NCBI RefSeq assembly: GCF_003797945.1
Contig: NZ_RKKU01000018.1
Coordinates: forward strand, 1-64,000
Source: Pseudomonas neustonica
GTDB lineage: Bacteria; Pseudomonadota; Gammaproteobacteria; Pseudomonadales; Pseudomonadaceae
Direction of reading: 5' to 3'
Length of the DNA: 64,000 nt
Part shown: one piece after another, positions 17,383 through 28,742 of the stretch
Layout of the letters: each line of letters begins with the position of its first letter
How positions within the stretch are numbered: position 1 is the stretch's first letter
Translations under genes and position numbers: made by a program
Notes under the pieces: generated by a model
The model's database searches: none
The model's input: the letters and a program-made list of their open reading frames with translations, nothing else
Told to the model about the DNA's origin: nothing

Positions 17383-18855
17383 TCAGCGAAATGGCGGCTC
17401 ATCAAAACTGCGCAGCTTGCGTGAATGCAGCGAGTCCAACTGACTGCGCAACAGCTCCAGCGCATGAATGCCAATGTGCAGATGCTGGGTAACCGCGCGT
17501 TCGTAGAAGGCGCCGGCAGCACCGGGCAATTTGATTTCGCTGTGCAGCGGTTTATCCGAGACGCACAAGAGCGTGCCGTAAGGCACCCGCAGGCGATAAC
17601 CCTGAGCGGCAATGGTGCCGCTTTCCATGTCGACGGCAATGGCGCGCGCCATATTGATCAGCGGACGCTCCTGCGCCCAGCGCAGTTCCCAGTTACGATC
17701 ATCGTAGGTCAGTACCGTACCGGTGCGTAGCCGACGCTTGAGTGCATCACCCTGCTCGCCGGTAACCTCGGCAGCGGCCTGCTGCAGCGCCTGCTGTACT
17801 TCGGCCAGCGCCGGCAACGGAATGTTCGGTGGCAGCACGCGGTCGAGAATACCGTCGCGGCGCATATAGGCATGCGCCAGAACGTAGTCACCGATAGTCT
17901 GCGACTGGCGCAGGCCGCCGCAATGACCAATCATCAACCAGCAATGCGGACGCAGCACGGCCAAATGATCGGTGATGTTCTTGGCGTTGGATGGCCCAAC
18001 GCCAATGTTAACCAAGGTGATACCCTCTGCCGGATTCTCTGCCTGCAGGTGATACGCCGGCATCTGGTAACGGTGCCAGACGACTGTCTCGATAATGGCC
18101 TGCATCTCGCCTTCCGCCATACCACGCTCAATCACCACATTGCCCGGCAAGACCATGCGTTGAAAGCGCGAGTCAGCTTGCAACATGTCCAGCCCGTGGC
18201 GAATGAACTGGTCAACGTAGCGATGGTAGTTGGTGAGCAGAATCCAGGGTTGCACGTGCCGCCAGTCGCTACCGGTGTAATGCACCAGCCGGCGCAGCGA
18301 GAAATCGGTGCGCGCGGCGTCGAATAGCGCAAGTGGCAGCGGATCGATATTTTCCCAATCGTAAAGCCCATCGGCAGTGCCGTCGTTGGCGGCCGACAAA
18401 TCAGTACTCGGGAATACCCGTGCCAACTCAGCCGCGGTCACCCCTGAGGCGCCCAGCTCATCTCCCTGCTCGACCACGTAGGGATAAGGGATATTGGCTT
18501 GACTGGAGCCGACCTCAACCGTGACGGTAAAATCGCTCATCAGGGGCCGCAACTGATCCAGCAGATAACGCCGGAAGGCGGCTGGCTGGGTAACGGTAAC
18601 GCTGTAGGTGCCGGGCACCTGCACCTTGGCATAGGCGCGCACGGTGCTAGGCACCTCGCCCTGGCAGTGATAGATCAAACGCAGCTCCGGATACCTGAAG
18701 GCGCAGCGACTCTCAGACGGGTGCGTACGGTCTGCCAAATACTTCTTGAGCGCCTCGCGCAAGGCACTAGTGGCCTGCTGATACAGAGCTGCTAGGCGAT
18801 CAACCGCCTCTTCAGGACTGGACACTACAACAAAATCGTCTGGGCAAGAATTCAT
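17383..18855 (-). CDS. amn: AMP nucleosidase
   Basis: 490 residues, close to the 484 of E. coli Amn. The enzyme hydrolyses AMP to adenine and ribose 5-phosphate in the cytoplasm and adjusts adenylate pools. An N-terminal Amn-specific domain is followed by a nucleoside-phosphorylase-like catalytic domain. The latter shows NIGVGPSNAKN, IGHCGGLR and AVDMESGTIAAQG, where the phosphorylase-type Glu in DMESG holds the ribose. The ATG at 18855 is chosen over a longer frame because GAGG lies 7 nt upstream and the length then fits. It stands alone and is divergent from the dioxygenase gene. Confidence 0.92.
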   Translation of the reverse strand: MNSCPDDFVVVSSPEEAVDRLAALYQQATSALREALKKYLADRTHPSESRCAFRYPELRLIYHCQGEVPSTVRAYAKVQVPGTYSVTVTQPAAFRRYLLDQLRPLMSDFTVTVEVGSSQANIPYPYVVEQGDELGASGVTAAELARVFPSTDLSAANDGTADGLYDWENIDPLPLALFDAARTDFSLRRLVHYTGSDWRHVQPWILLTNYHRYVDQFIRHGLDMLQADSRFQRMVLPGNVVIERGMAEGEMQAIIETVVWHRYQMPAYHLQAENPAEGITLVNIGVGPSNAKNITDHLAVLRPHCWLMIGHCGGLRQSQTIGDYVLAHAYMRRDGILDRVLPPNIPLPALAEVQQALQQAAAEVTGEQGDALKRRLRTGTVLTYDDRNWELRWAQERPLINMARAIAVDMESGTIAAQGYRLRVPYGTLLCVSDKPLHSEIKLPGAAGAFYERAVTQHLHIGIHALELLRSQLDSLHSRKLRSFDEPPFR

Positions 18856-19156
18856 GGCGTACCTCGGCTGTTCACATGCCCCTATCTTGCCTGCTGCGAC
18901 GCCTGCACGCCAAGCGCTGTGCTCAGATCGCTGAATCGCCAACTAATGCCCCGCCCACAACACGAGCGCTTTCGCGCTGCACCGACCAAGTATGCGAATG
19001 CTTTATTCGCGCACCGGCTAGCGCTGCAACAGGCACCACTCCCGAGCCTGATTGGCAGAAAAGATCATCTTATGGCAGATTCGATCATGGCTGAGCGCTA
19101 ATGGTTACGGCAAGCTGGGCTAACTACCCCAACAACAAAAATATAGAGGCGAGACT
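18856..19156. other. Divergent promoter region between amn and the dioxygenase gene
   Basis: 301 bp without a credible gene. It holds a short perfect inverted repeat, GCGAAT (18994-18999) and ATTCGC (19005-19010) with a 5-nt spacer, that could be an operator. GAGGCGA before 19157 is the ribosome site of the dioxygenase. No clear sigma-70 pair stands out. Confidence 0.4.
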
Positions 19157-20065
19157 ATGCCCGAATTCTTCTACACCCACGCAGGCAACAATCAGGCACG
19201 TCCCAGTGAGCATTTCACCGTGACGCCGGTTGCCGGGTCACTGGGCGCCGATATTCACGATATTGACCTTAACAACCTCAGTGAGCGAGGCCAGATAGCG
19301 CTGCGCCAGGCGCTTATGGATCACGGCGTGCTCTTCATTCGCGATCAGCAACTCAGCGTTGAGCAACTGGAAGCCGTTACCCAGCGCTTCGGTGAATTTG
19401 GTACCGAGCCCTACGTCAAACCCATGCCTGAACATCCGCATGTAGTGCACGTAGTAAAAGAGGCGAGTGAGCAGACACCGGTGGTATTTGGCGGCGCCTG
19501 GCACTCGGACTGGTCCTTTCAGGAAAAACCGCCGGCCTTCACCCTGCTTTATGGCAAGGATGTTCCGCTTACAGGTGGCGACACTCTGTTCAATAATATG
19601 TATCTGGCCTGTGAGTGGCTGTCTGACACCCTGCGCAAAACCCTGCATGGGCTGGATGGCATACACAGCCCGGAATTTGGTTACGGCCCCAATGCCAAAC
19701 ACAACGCGGGTCTGGAGAGCATGAAAATTGTCTACGGCGAAAACGTAGACGACAATGTCCGCAGCCATCCGCTGATTACCCGTCACCCGGAAACCGGGCG
19801 CAACGTACTCTTTGCCAATCCGGTCTACACCCTTGGGATTTCCGGCATGAAAGCCGAGGAGTCACGCCCAATCCTTGATTACCTCTATAGCGTGGCACTG
19901 GCCCCGGCCTTTACCTGCCGCATGCGCTGGACGCCTGGCACGTTGGCGATCTGGGACAACCGCTGCGTCTGGCATCAACCCGTATCAGATTATTTTGGCG
20001 CGCGCCGCGAGATGTATCGCACCACCGTCGTTGGCGAGAAACCCACCCGAGGAAGCATTGCATGA
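19157..20065 (+). CDS. TauD/TfdA-family Fe(II)/2-oxoglutarate dioxygenase
   Basis: 302 residues. The metal triad H116-x-D118 (in WHSDWSF) and H273 (in VWHQPV) is complete, and an Arg in GARREMYR (283-288) would bind 2-oxoglutarate. Family members hydroxylate a substrate next to a leaving group (taurine, 2,4-D, alkylsulfates) or add OH to free acids. Its stop overlaps the start of the hydratase gene by 4 bp (ATGA), so the two are translated together. That partnership suggests catabolism of an acid leading to a 2-oxo-enoate rather than sulfur scavenging, since no sulfonate transporter is nearby. The actual substrate is unknown. Confidence 0.85.
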   Translation: MPEFFYTHAGNNQARPSEHFTVTPVAGSLGADIHDIDLNNLSERGQIALRQALMDHGVLFIRDQQLSVEQLEAVTQRFGEFGTEPYVKPMPEHPHVVHVVKEASEQTPVVFGGAWHSDWSFQEKPPAFTLLYGKDVPLTGGDTLFNNMYLACEWLSDTLRKTLHGLDGIHSPEFGYGPNAKHNAGLESMKIVYGENVDDNVRSHPLITRHPETGRNVLFANPVYTLGISGMKAEESRPILDYLYSVALAPAFTCRMRWTPGTLAIWDNRCVWHQPVSDYFGARREMYRTTVVGEKPTRGSIA

Positions 20066-20853
20066 ATCAGTCTGTGAATAACCACGCCATCGCCGCCGAG
20101 CTGCTACTGGCTGCCCGCGCTGAACGCGCGCCCCGCGCAGCAATAGCCGAGACCCACCAAATCGCCAATTTGCAGCAGGCCTATTCGGCGCAACAACATT
20201 GGCAGCGTCTAAGTCTTGCGCAGGGTGACAGCGTCAGAGGTTATAAGCTCGGCGTCAGCAACCCGGCAGTGCAAGCCAAGCTCGGTTTGCCCGGTCCATT
20301 GCAGGGCGTATTGATGGCCAGCGGTCTGCGCCAAGCGGGGCAAGAGCTGAACTACCGTGACTTTATCGCGCCACGTGCCGAAATCGAGGTAGCGATGGTA
20401 TTTGCGCATGAGCTGACTGATCCCGAGCTGGACAGAAGTCAACTGATCGCGGCGCTACAAACCGTCGTGCCCGCCCTTGAGATCTGCGACTCAGCGATCG
20501 CAGGCTGGCCCACCACAATTTTTGACGCCGTAGCAGACAACCTCTCTTCCGGCGCATACGTGCTGGGCAACCAGCAGAACGTGCCCGGTGCGCTGGACCT
20601 AAGCCAACTGATTGCCACACTGGAAATCAATGGCGAGCAGGTTGCCGAGGGCAATACCGGCAGTGCAATGGGTGACCCGCTAGAGGCGTGCCTGTGGCTG
20701 GTGCGCGACCGGCTGAAGCAAGGCATAAGCATCAAGACCGGCGACATCATCCTGACTGGCGCCTTGACCGGACTGCATCCGATTGCCGCAGGAGATCAGT
20801 TGACGTTGCGTATGGGCGAGCTGGGTGAGGTGAGCTGCAGCTTCAACGCTTGA
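20062..20853 (+). CDS. 2-oxo-4-pentenoate hydratase family protein (MhpD-like)
   Basis: 263 residues of the fumarylacetoacetase-like hydratase/decarboxylase fold. Metal ligands E107, E109 (in RAEIEVAM) and E140 (in PALEICD) match E106/E108/E139 of E. coli MhpD. Such enzymes hydrate 2-hydroxypenta-2,4-dienoate-type products of aromatic meta-cleavage or decarboxylate oxalocrotonate. No ring-cleavage dioxygenase or aldolase is nearby, which makes the coupling to a TauD-type enzyme unusual. A strong terminator follows 26 bp later, so the operon appears to be just these two genes. Confidence 0.82.
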   Translation: MNQSVNNHAIAAELLLAARAERAPRAAIAETHQIANLQQAYSAQQHWQRLSLAQGDSVRGYKLGVSNPAVQAKLGLPGPLQGVLMASGLRQAGQELNYRDFIAPRAEIEVAMVFAHELTDPELDRSQLIAALQTVVPALEICDSAIAGWPTTIFDAVADNLSSGAYVLGNQQNVPGALDLSQLIATLEINGEQVAEGNTGSAMGDPLEACLWLVRDRLKQGISIKTGDIILTGALTGLHPIAAGDQLTLRMGELGEVSCSFNA

Positions 20854-20879
20854 AGCTGAGATTGTAGTGCAGAAAAGAA

Positions 20880-20903
20880 AAAACCCCGCCGAGGCGGGGT
20901 TTT
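20880..20903 (+). terminator. Rho-independent terminator
   Basis: AAAACCCCGCC pairs with GGCGGGGTTTT, giving an 11-bp GC-rich hairpin with a tight loop right after the hydratase gene. It may also work on the minus strand. Confidence 0.85.
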
Positions 20904-21076
20904 GCAGAATAGTTCCTGATCATCCGTAATAGCAGTGCCTCCGAGGCACTATCCCTATTCCCTGTTGTTTGAGTCGCTTCCTGCGATGCTCCTAGCGCGA
21001 TTGATACTACGCAGGTCCGCAGGAAGTGCCCATAAGCCATTGTCATCACAGCGTGTAAGCATTTGCTTACATTTAG

Positions 21077-21105
21077 TCGACTCTGCAGTTAGCCGGCAGA
21101 GTCGA
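21077..21105 (-). terminator. Stem-loop after the first acyl-CoA dehydrogenase gene
   Basis: A perfect 10-bp inverted repeat, TCGACTCTGC and GCAGAGTCGA with a 9-nt loop, 4 bp past the stop at 21110. No T-run follows on the minus strand. Confidence 0.5.
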
Positions 21106-21109
21106 TCGC

Positions 21110-22897
21110 TCAGAACTGCACCGCGTCCAACTCGTACAAGGACTCACTGCCCGCGTTGACCGACTCACTCAGCGAGTGAATGCGTGGTAGCAAACGCTGG
21201 AAGAAGAACTTGGCAGTGCCCAGCTTGGCGCTATAGAAACCGATTTCATCCGCCTCTGCCTTGGATAGCGCAACCTTGGCCATCTTGGCCCACATATAAG
21301 CGTAAGCGGTATAGCCAAATACATGCAGATACTCGACCGAGGCCGCGCCTACTTCGTTCGGGTTGCTCTTGCTGCGCTCAATCACGCCAGCGGTCAGCTC
21401 TTCCAGATTAGCTATCGCCTTGGCCAACGGCTGAACAAACTCGGCCATGGCGTCTGCGGAATTTTCGGTAACGAAATTGCGGACTTCCTCGGCAAATACC
21501 TTGAAGAAAGCGCCGCCATTGGCAACCGTCTTGCGTCCCATCAAGTCGAGCGCCTGAATGCCGTTGGTGCCTTCGTAGATCTGCGCGATACGCACGTCAC
21601 GCACCAACTGCTCCTGGCCCCACTCACGAATGTAGCCGTGGCCGCCAAAGACCTGCTGGCCGTGCACACAGTTCTCCAGACCGACGTCGGTAAAGAATGC
21701 CTTGGCTACCGGCGTCAGCAGCGCAACCAGATCCTCGCCTTTCTTTTTCGACTCTGGCTCATCAGCATACTTGCTGATATCCAGTTGCATGCCCACATAG
21801 GTAGAGAACGCACGACTGCCTTCGGTCATGGCTTTCATGGTCAGCAACATACGGCGCACGTCGGGGTGGACGATGATAGGATCGGCCGCCTTTTCTGGCT
21901 GCACGGCACCCGTTGGCGCCCGGCTCTGGATACGCTCGCGAGCATAATCAACCGCGCTCTGATACGACGCTTCTGAGCAGCCGATGCCCTGAATACCAAT
22001 AGACAAACGCTCATAGTTCATCATGGTGAACATGGCATTAAGGCCTTTATTGACCTCCCCGACCAGATAACCACGGGCAGAATCAAAGTTCATAACGCAG
22101 GTAGCTGAACCCTTGATGCCCATCTTGTGCTCGATGGAGCCGCAGTTGACCGGATTGCGCTCGCCCATAGAGCCGTCTTCGTTGACCAGGAACTTGGGCA
22201 CCAGGAACAGAGAGATGCCCTTGGGACCCGCCGGAGCGTCGGGCAATTTCGCCAGCACCAGGTGAATAATATTCTCGGTCAGATCGTGCTCACCGCCGGT
22301 GATGAAAATCTTGGTACCGGTCACCAGGTAGCTGCCGTCCGCTTCGGGCACGGCCTTGGTGCGGATGATGCCCAGGTCAGTACCACAGTGCGGCTCAGTC
22401 AGACACATGGTGCCAGACCAGATACCTGCGTACATGTTCGGCAGGTAAGCCTGCTTCAGCTCTTCACTGCCGTGGGCATCAAGCGCCAGACAGCAACCGG
22501 CGGTCAGAGCCGGATAGAGTGCAAAGCTATTGTTGGCACCGTAGACCATTTCCTCGACCTGCACACCCAGCGTCTTGGGCATGCCCAGTCCGCCGTACTC
22601 GGGGTTGCCGCCCAAGCCAACCCAGCCACCTTCGGCATAGGTTTTGAACGCGGCCTTGAAGCCGCTTGGCGTAGTGACTTCACCGGCATTCCACTGCGCA
22701 CCTTCCTCGTCGCCACTGCGGTTCAGCGGAGCAATGGTCTGCGAGGTGATCTTGCCGGCTTCCTCGAGCATGGCATCGGCCGTTTCCGCATCGATGGCAC
22801 CGTCCAGTCCGGGCAGGCTCTGCCACAGAGCATCGGCCTCAAACACTTCATTGAGCACGAAACGGATATCACGCAAGGGGGCTTTGTAGTCAGCCAT
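21110..22897 (-). CDS. Acyl-CoA dehydrogenase with C-terminal extension (FadE-like, about 600 residues)
   Basis: 595-residue FAD enzyme for the first step of fatty-acid beta-oxidation, an alpha,beta-dehydrogenation of acyl-CoA. An N-terminal helix domain (from MADYKAPLRD), a middle beta domain (MCLTEPHCGTDLG), a C-terminal FAD domain (GGHGYIREWGQEQ, YEGTNGIQALDL) and an extra C-terminal helical region give the long form found in Pseudomonas. The ATG at 22897 is selected because GAGGAG lies 8 nt upstream. The longer frame has a Cys/Arg-rich, non-homologous front. It is paralogous to the next gene and has its own promoter space. Confidence 0.9.
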   Translation of the reverse strand: MADYKAPLRDIRFVLNEVFEADALWQSLPGLDGAIDAETADAMLEEAGKITSQTIAPLNRSGDEEGAQWNAGEVTTPSGFKAAFKTYAEGGWVGLGGNPEYGGLGMPKTLGVQVEEMVYGANNSFALYPALTAGCCLALDAHGSEELKQAYLPNMYAGIWSGTMCLTEPHCGTDLGIIRTKAVPEADGSYLVTGTKIFITGGEHDLTENIIHLVLAKLPDAPAGPKGISLFLVPKFLVNEDGSMGERNPVNCGSIEHKMGIKGSATCVMNFDSARGYLVGEVNKGLNAMFTMMNYERLSIGIQGIGCSEASYQSAVDYARERIQSRAPTGAVQPEKAADPIIVHPDVRRMLLTMKAMTEGSRAFSTYVGMQLDISKYADEPESKKKGEDLVALLTPVAKAFFTDVGLENCVHGQQVFGGHGYIREWGQEQLVRDVRIAQIYEGTNGIQALDLMGRKTVANGGAFFKVFAEEVRNFVTENSADAMAEFVQPLAKAIANLEELTAGVIERSKSNPNEVGAASVEYLHVFGYTAYAYMWAKMAKVALSKAEADEIGFYSAKLGTAKFFFQRLLPRIHSLSESVNAGSESLYELDAVQF

Positions 22898-23096
22898 CAA
22901 AATCTCCTCATCAACAGATTTGTCCGGAACATACCGGAGCAGAGCAAGGATTGTATCCCGGCAACGAAAAAACCTGTAGCGTCTTTTTATGACTTTTTGC
23001 AAAGAATCAGTCACGCACCTGACAAACCATTCTTCAACCACTCAATAGCAACGGCTCGATGGCATCGGCTGCGCCTGAGCGCCAGCCAGAAGACGA

Positions 23097-23125
23097 AAAA
23101 AAGCCCCGAACCAGTCGGGGCTTTT
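23097..23125 (-). terminator. Rho-independent terminator of the second acyl-CoA dehydrogenase gene
   Basis: Stem AAAAAGCCCCGA / TCGGGGCTTTTT with a 5-nt loop, followed on the minus strand by further T residues. It lies 30 bp downstream of the stop at 23156 and separates the paralogues into two transcripts. Confidence 0.9.
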
Positions 23126-23155
23126 TGTTTACCGCTTAGCGCTTACAGCGAAGCT

Positions 23156-24946
23156 TCAGAACTGCTCGGCAGTCATATCCATCAGGCTGTCGGCACCGGA
23201 GTTCAGCGCTTCAACGTGAGCCTGAGCGCGCGGTAGCAGGCGCTTGAAATAGAAGCTCTGCGTAGCCACCTTGGCTTTGTAGAAATCCTCTTCAGAGGTG
23301 CCGGCGGCCAGCTGCTGCTGCGCCACAATGGCCATCTTCAGCCACATGAACGCGTGGATCACATAACCCGAGAACATCAGGAAGTCCATGGAGCAAGCGC
23401 CCACTTCTTCCCGGTTCTGCATCGCGCGACCAGCGATGCTTTGCGTGATCTCGCCCCATTGTGTATTCAGCTGGTTCAGCTTGGCCAGCTCGCCAGCGAA
23501 CTGGCTGTTGCCCTCGTTAGCCTGGCAAAACTTGTGAACCTGTTTGGTAAAGGCAGACAGCAACTTGCCTTGGCTACCCAGCACCTTGCGACCCAGAAGG
23601 TCCAGCGCCTGAATACCATTGGTACCCTCATAGATGGGCGCGATGCGGCAATCACGCATCTGCTGCTCCTGGCCCCATTCACGAATGTAACCATGGCCCC
23701 CAAACACCTGCATACCCAGGCTGGTTACTTCCATGCCGGTTTCGGTCATGAACGCCTTACAGATTGGCGTCAGGAATGCCAGCAGGGCATCAGCATTGGC
23801 GCGCTCACCTTCGTCTTTGGAGTAATGAGCCTGGTCGAGCAGTTGCGCGGTGTAGTAGGTCAGCGCGCGGTTGCCTTCATTAAAGGCTTTCATGGTCAGC
23901 AGCATGCGACGCACATCAGGATGCACGATGATCGGGTCAGCGGCTTTCTCTGGCTCTTTAGCGCCAGTCAGTGAACGCATCTGCAAACGGTCTTTGGCGT
24001 ATACCAAGGCCGACTGGTAAGAGGCTTCGCCATGACACAGCCCCTGCATGCCGGTACCCAGGCGCGCGTGGTTCATCATGGTGAACATGCAGTTCAAGCC
24101 CTTGTTGGCTTCGCCGATCAGATAACCAGTGGCGTCATCAAAGTTCATGACGCAAGTGGCGGATGCCTTGATACCCATTTTGTGCTCAATGGAACCGCAC
24201 TTCAGGGTATTACGCTCGCCTTTCTCGCCGTTGGCATCGAGCAGGAACTTGGGCACGATGAACAGTGAGATACCTTTGGTACCGGCAGGCGCGTCGGGCA
24301 GTTTGGCCAGCACCAAATGGACGATATTCTCGGCCATGTCATGCTCACCGCAGGAGATAAAGATCTTGGTGCCGGTAATTTTGTAACTACCATCGGACTC
24401 GGGTACTGCCCGCGTCTTGATCAAGCCCAAATCGGTACCGCAATGCGGCTCGGTCAGACACATGGTGCCAGTCCAGGTGCCGGGAGTCAGCTTGCTTAGA
24501 TACTGATCCTTCTGCTCCTGCGTGCCATGTGCACTGATGGCCGCGGAACAACCGTGGGACAGACCCGGATACATACTGAAGGCATAGTTTGCCGAGGCAA
24601 CCATTTCACTGATCACCAGGCCCAGCGAGAAAGGCAAGCCCTGGCCGCCGTACTCGGTAGAGCCAGTCATGGAGCCCCAACCGTTATCGACATACTGTTG
24701 GTAGGCTTCTTTAAAGCCTTTGGGCGTGGTGACGACGCCATCATCGATATGGCAACCTTCTTCGTCACCAGTGCGGTTCAGCGGCGCAAGTACTTCGCCA
24801 GCGAACTTGCCACCTTCTTCAAGAATGGCGTTGACCAGATCCGGCGAGGCATCTTCTAGACCGTAGGCCTCATAACTGGCGGCAAAATCGAGCACTTCAT
24901 CCATAACGAAGTGCATGTCACGTAAAGGGGCTTTGTATTCGGGCAT
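23156..24946 (-). CDS. Acyl-CoA dehydrogenase with C-terminal extension, paralogue of the gene at 21110
   Basis: 596 residues with the same architecture and near-identical signature segments as its neighbour (MPEYKAPLRD, CLTEPHCGTDLG, GGHGYIREWGQEQ, YEGTNGIQALDL). The pair recalls the fadE1/fadE2-type tandem of P. aeruginosa (PA0506 and PA0508 from memory), whose members prefer different chain lengths. A ribosome-site-like GGAGAG lies about 7 nt before the ATG. A strong terminator after it indicates separate control of the paralogues. Which chain length each prefers cannot be read from sequence. Confidence 0.9.
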   Translation of the reverse strand: MPEYKAPLRDMHFVMDEVLDFAASYEAYGLEDASPDLVNAILEEGGKFAGEVLAPLNRTGDEEGCHIDDGVVTTPKGFKEAYQQYVDNGWGSMTGSTEYGGQGLPFSLGLVISEMVASANYAFSMYPGLSHGCSAAISAHGTQEQKDQYLSKLTPGTWTGTMCLTEPHCGTDLGLIKTRAVPESDGSYKITGTKIFISCGEHDMAENIVHLVLAKLPDAPAGTKGISLFIVPKFLLDANGEKGERNTLKCGSIEHKMGIKASATCVMNFDDATGYLIGEANKGLNCMFTMMNHARLGTGMQGLCHGEASYQSALVYAKDRLQMRSLTGAKEPEKAADPIIVHPDVRRMLLTMKAFNEGNRALTYYTAQLLDQAHYSKDEGERANADALLAFLTPICKAFMTETGMEVTSLGMQVFGGHGYIREWGQEQQMRDCRIAPIYEGTNGIQALDLLGRKVLGSQGKLLSAFTKQVHKFCQANEGNSQFAGELAKLNQLNTQWGEITQSIAGRAMQNREEVGACSMDFLMFSGYVIHAFMWLKMAIVAQQQLAAGTSEEDFYKAKVATQSFYFKRLLPRAQAHVEALNSGADSLMDMTAEQF

Positions 24947-25160
24947 GTCGGCTCTCCAAGTGCAGCCGGACCATACCGGCGGCAGCTATTCATACAGGTG
25001 TTTGAACACTAGGGATCTGCAGCCACCAGGTCAAGCTGCGGTAGGGACCATTACCTCGCTTGATGCTAGGCCATAACACAGGACCAAGCACCCTGATTGC
25101 GCCTGACTGATGAACCTTAAAGCGCCAAGTCCCTTGCGGTCGCAGAGCAAGACCCCCTAG

Positions 25161-26639
<1,479 letters not shown>

Positions 26640-26789
26640 AGCTGGTTAAATAGACACCGTTTTTTATTCTTTTTAAGCATATAAAAATCAGTTTTTGTAC
26701 TTGGACAAACTTAAGAATCCCTCTTAATGTGGCGCCCATACGGGTTCCGACAGGTGGAGCCGAATACCTCACACGAGATTCAGGTAACC

Positions 26790-28583
26790 ATGAGCTGGGA
26801 TTCGCTGCCATTGATTGGCGTCGCACTACTACTGTGCTGGGTGTTTTACTCCTTTGCACGGGAGAAGTTCAGCCCCGATGTGGTGGTCGGGATTGCTGTC
26901 GCCGTACTACTGGTAAGTCAGCTGTTATCACCCGCCGATGTTCTGAGTGTGCTGTCCAACAGCGCACCCATCACTATTGCCTGCATGTTTATCTTGTCCG
27001 GCGCGCTGGAACGCACCGGTTGCGTAGAAACCCTGGGTAACTGGTTGTCGCGCATGGGTGGCGGCAGCCCGTGGCGCACCCTGTTCAGTCTGATGATGAC
27101 AGCGATGCTGCTATCCACCTTCATCAACAACACGCCAGTGGTCGCCATCCTGACGCCGGTCGCCATTGCACTGGCCACGCAGGTTGGCAGCAAGCCATCG
27201 AAGATGCTGATCCCCTTGTCCTACGCCACTATATTGGGCGGCACCATGACCATGATCGGCACCTCGACCAACATTCTGGTGGATGGTGTGGCTCGGCAAA
27301 TGGGCATGGAGCCCTTCGGCATGTTCGACATTACCCTGCCCGGCGCCATCCTGGCAGCCATCGGCATGGTCTTCATTCTGCTGATCGGTTATCGACTGCT
27401 GCCCGAGCGCGAGAGCCTTTCGCGTCAGTTACGTCCGGATCAGGCGCGCACCTTCATGACCGAGCTGCTGGTTCCACATGACTCGCCAGTGGTCAACCAA
27501 ACCATCAGCCAGGCCAGCCTTAACGGCAACAGCGGCATAAGCGTACTAAAGATATTCCGTGGCGATGAGGAGTTATCCACTCCGCTAAACGACACCCTGC
27601 TGCACGCGGGCGACCGCCTGGTGCTGCATACCACCATGCGCGATTTTGTTGAATTGCGGCAAAACGGCCTGCTCGCCTTTAACCGCGAAGACAGTGCCAA
27701 CTTTGAAACCATCTCGACCCGTGATGTGATGCTGGCAGAGGCTATAGTTGGGCGCAATTCGCGATACAGCCACCGCCCCATGCGCGACCTCAACCTGACC
27801 GCCCGTTACGGTATTCACGTATTAGCGATTCACCGTCAGAACGAGAACATTCAGAACAACCTGGATGAGTTCCAGCTGCAGTTTGGCGATGTCATGCTGG
27901 TAGAAGGCACGCCCGCCCAGATCAAGAAATTCGCCGACAACGGCGAATTAATCAGCCTGAACTCGGTGCAGGAGCGGGCTTACCGTCGCAACAAGGCACC
28001 GATCGCGATAGCCGCCGTGGTTGCGGTGATGGTGCTGGCCGCGCTGAAGGTCATGCCGATAGAAGGCCTGGCCATGATCGCGGCCGCGCTGGTGGTTGCC
28101 ACCGGCTGCCTGGATACCGAAGACGCCTACAAGGCCATCGACTGGCGCATTCTCACTCTGATCTTCGGCATGCTGGCCATCAGTATCGCCATGAACAAGG
28201 TCGGGCTGGTCGATACGGTGGTCAGTCATGTGATGACCTTAGCGCCGTTACTCGGTCCGCTGTTCATGCTGTCCTTTATTTACTTGCTGACGTCAGTGCT
28301 TACCGAAGTGATCAGCAACAACGCGGTGGCCGTGCTGGTCACACCCATCGCCATTGGTGTCGCGCAGCAGCTGGGCGCGGACCCTCGCCCCTTTGTGGTG
28401 GCGGTGATGTTTGCGGCCAGTGCCAGCTTTGCGACGCCCATTGGCTACCAGACCAATACCTTCGTATACAGCGCCGGTGGCTACCGCTTCAGCGACTTCA
28501 TGCGCATTGGTGTGCCACTCAACCTCATCATGTGGGCCGCTGGCTCGCTGATCATCCCCTTGATCTGGCCTCTGTTCCCATAA
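26790..28583 (+). CDS. SLC13/DASS-family transporter with two RCK_C domains
   Basis: 597-residue membrane transporter with two helical halves flanking a soluble insert. The insert (about residues 200-375) holds two TrkA_C/RCK_C-type domains ([14 protein letters not shown]..., [11 protein letters not shown]...). The transporter signatures [13 protein letters not shown] and [12 protein letters not shown] in the first half and [15 protein letters not shown] in the second are typical of Na+-coupled anion symporters (dicarboxylates, sulfate). The ATG at 26790 follows AGG at 5-6 nt. The 21 residues added by an upstream start are not membrane-like. The RCK_C insert is the usual mark of a sulfate- or anion-responsive subgroup. 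The substrate is unknown. Confidence 0.85.
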   Translation: MSWDSLPLIGVALLLCWVFYSFAREKFSPDVVVGIAVAVLLVSQLLSPADVLSVLSNSAPITIACMFILSGALERTGCVETLGNWLSRMGGGSPWRTLFSLMMTAMLLSTFINNTPVVAILTPVAIALATQVGSKPSKMLIPLSYATILGGTMTMIGTSTNILVDGVARQMGMEPFGMFDITLPGAILAAIGMVFILLIGYRLLPERESLSRQLRPDQARTFMTELLVPHDSPVVNQTISQASLNGNSGISVLKIFRGDEELSTPLNDTLLHAGDRLVLHTTMRDFVELRQNGLLAFNREDSANFETISTRDVMLAEAIVGRNSRYSHRPMRDLNLTARYGIHVLAIHRQNENIQNNLDEFQLQFGDVMLVEGTPAQIKKFADNGELISLNSVQERAYRRNKAPIAIAAVVAVMVLAALKVMPIEGLAMIAAALVVATGCLDTEDAYKAIDWRILTLIFGMLAISIAMNKVGLVDTVVSHVMTLAPLLGPLFMLSFIYLLTSVLTEVISNNAVAVLVTPIAIGVAQQLGADPRPFVVAVMFAASASFATPIGYQTNTFVYSAGGYRFSDFMRIGVPLNLIMWAAGSLIIPLIWPLFP

Positions 28584-28600
28584 GGGTCGCGCTGGCGCGT

Positions 28601-28647
28601 GCAAGCTGCAAGCTGCAAGCTGCAAGCTGCAAGCTGCAAGCTGCAAG
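28601..28647. repeat. Heptanucleotide tandem repeat (GCAAGCT), about 6.7 copies
   Basis: Six perfect copies of GCAAGCT followed by GCAAG, in the gap between the transporter stop and the terminator of metY. Each unit holds a palindromic AGCT/AAGCTT-like core, so the array can fold on itself. Confidence 0.95.
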
Positions 28648-28714
28648 AAGCGTGGATGCTGCCGCGCGGTCGTCAAGGGGTTTCTACCAACGTATGCGCT
28701 ACCCAGAACCAAAA

Positions 28715-28742
28715 AAACCCGCAGGTCGGAACCCGCGGGTTT
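28715..28742 (-). terminator. Rho-independent terminator of metY
   Basis: AAACCCGC (28715-28722) pairs with GCGGGTTT (28735-28742). On the minus strand the stem is followed by a run of seven T, 28 bp past the metY stop. It may also stop plus-strand transcripts from the transporter gene. Confidence 0.85.

Noticed and set aside
22127-23236. 369-codon plus-strand frame across the acyl-CoA dehydrogenase genes
   Set aside because: It crosses the promoter and the end of a neighbouring gene and shows no family pattern.
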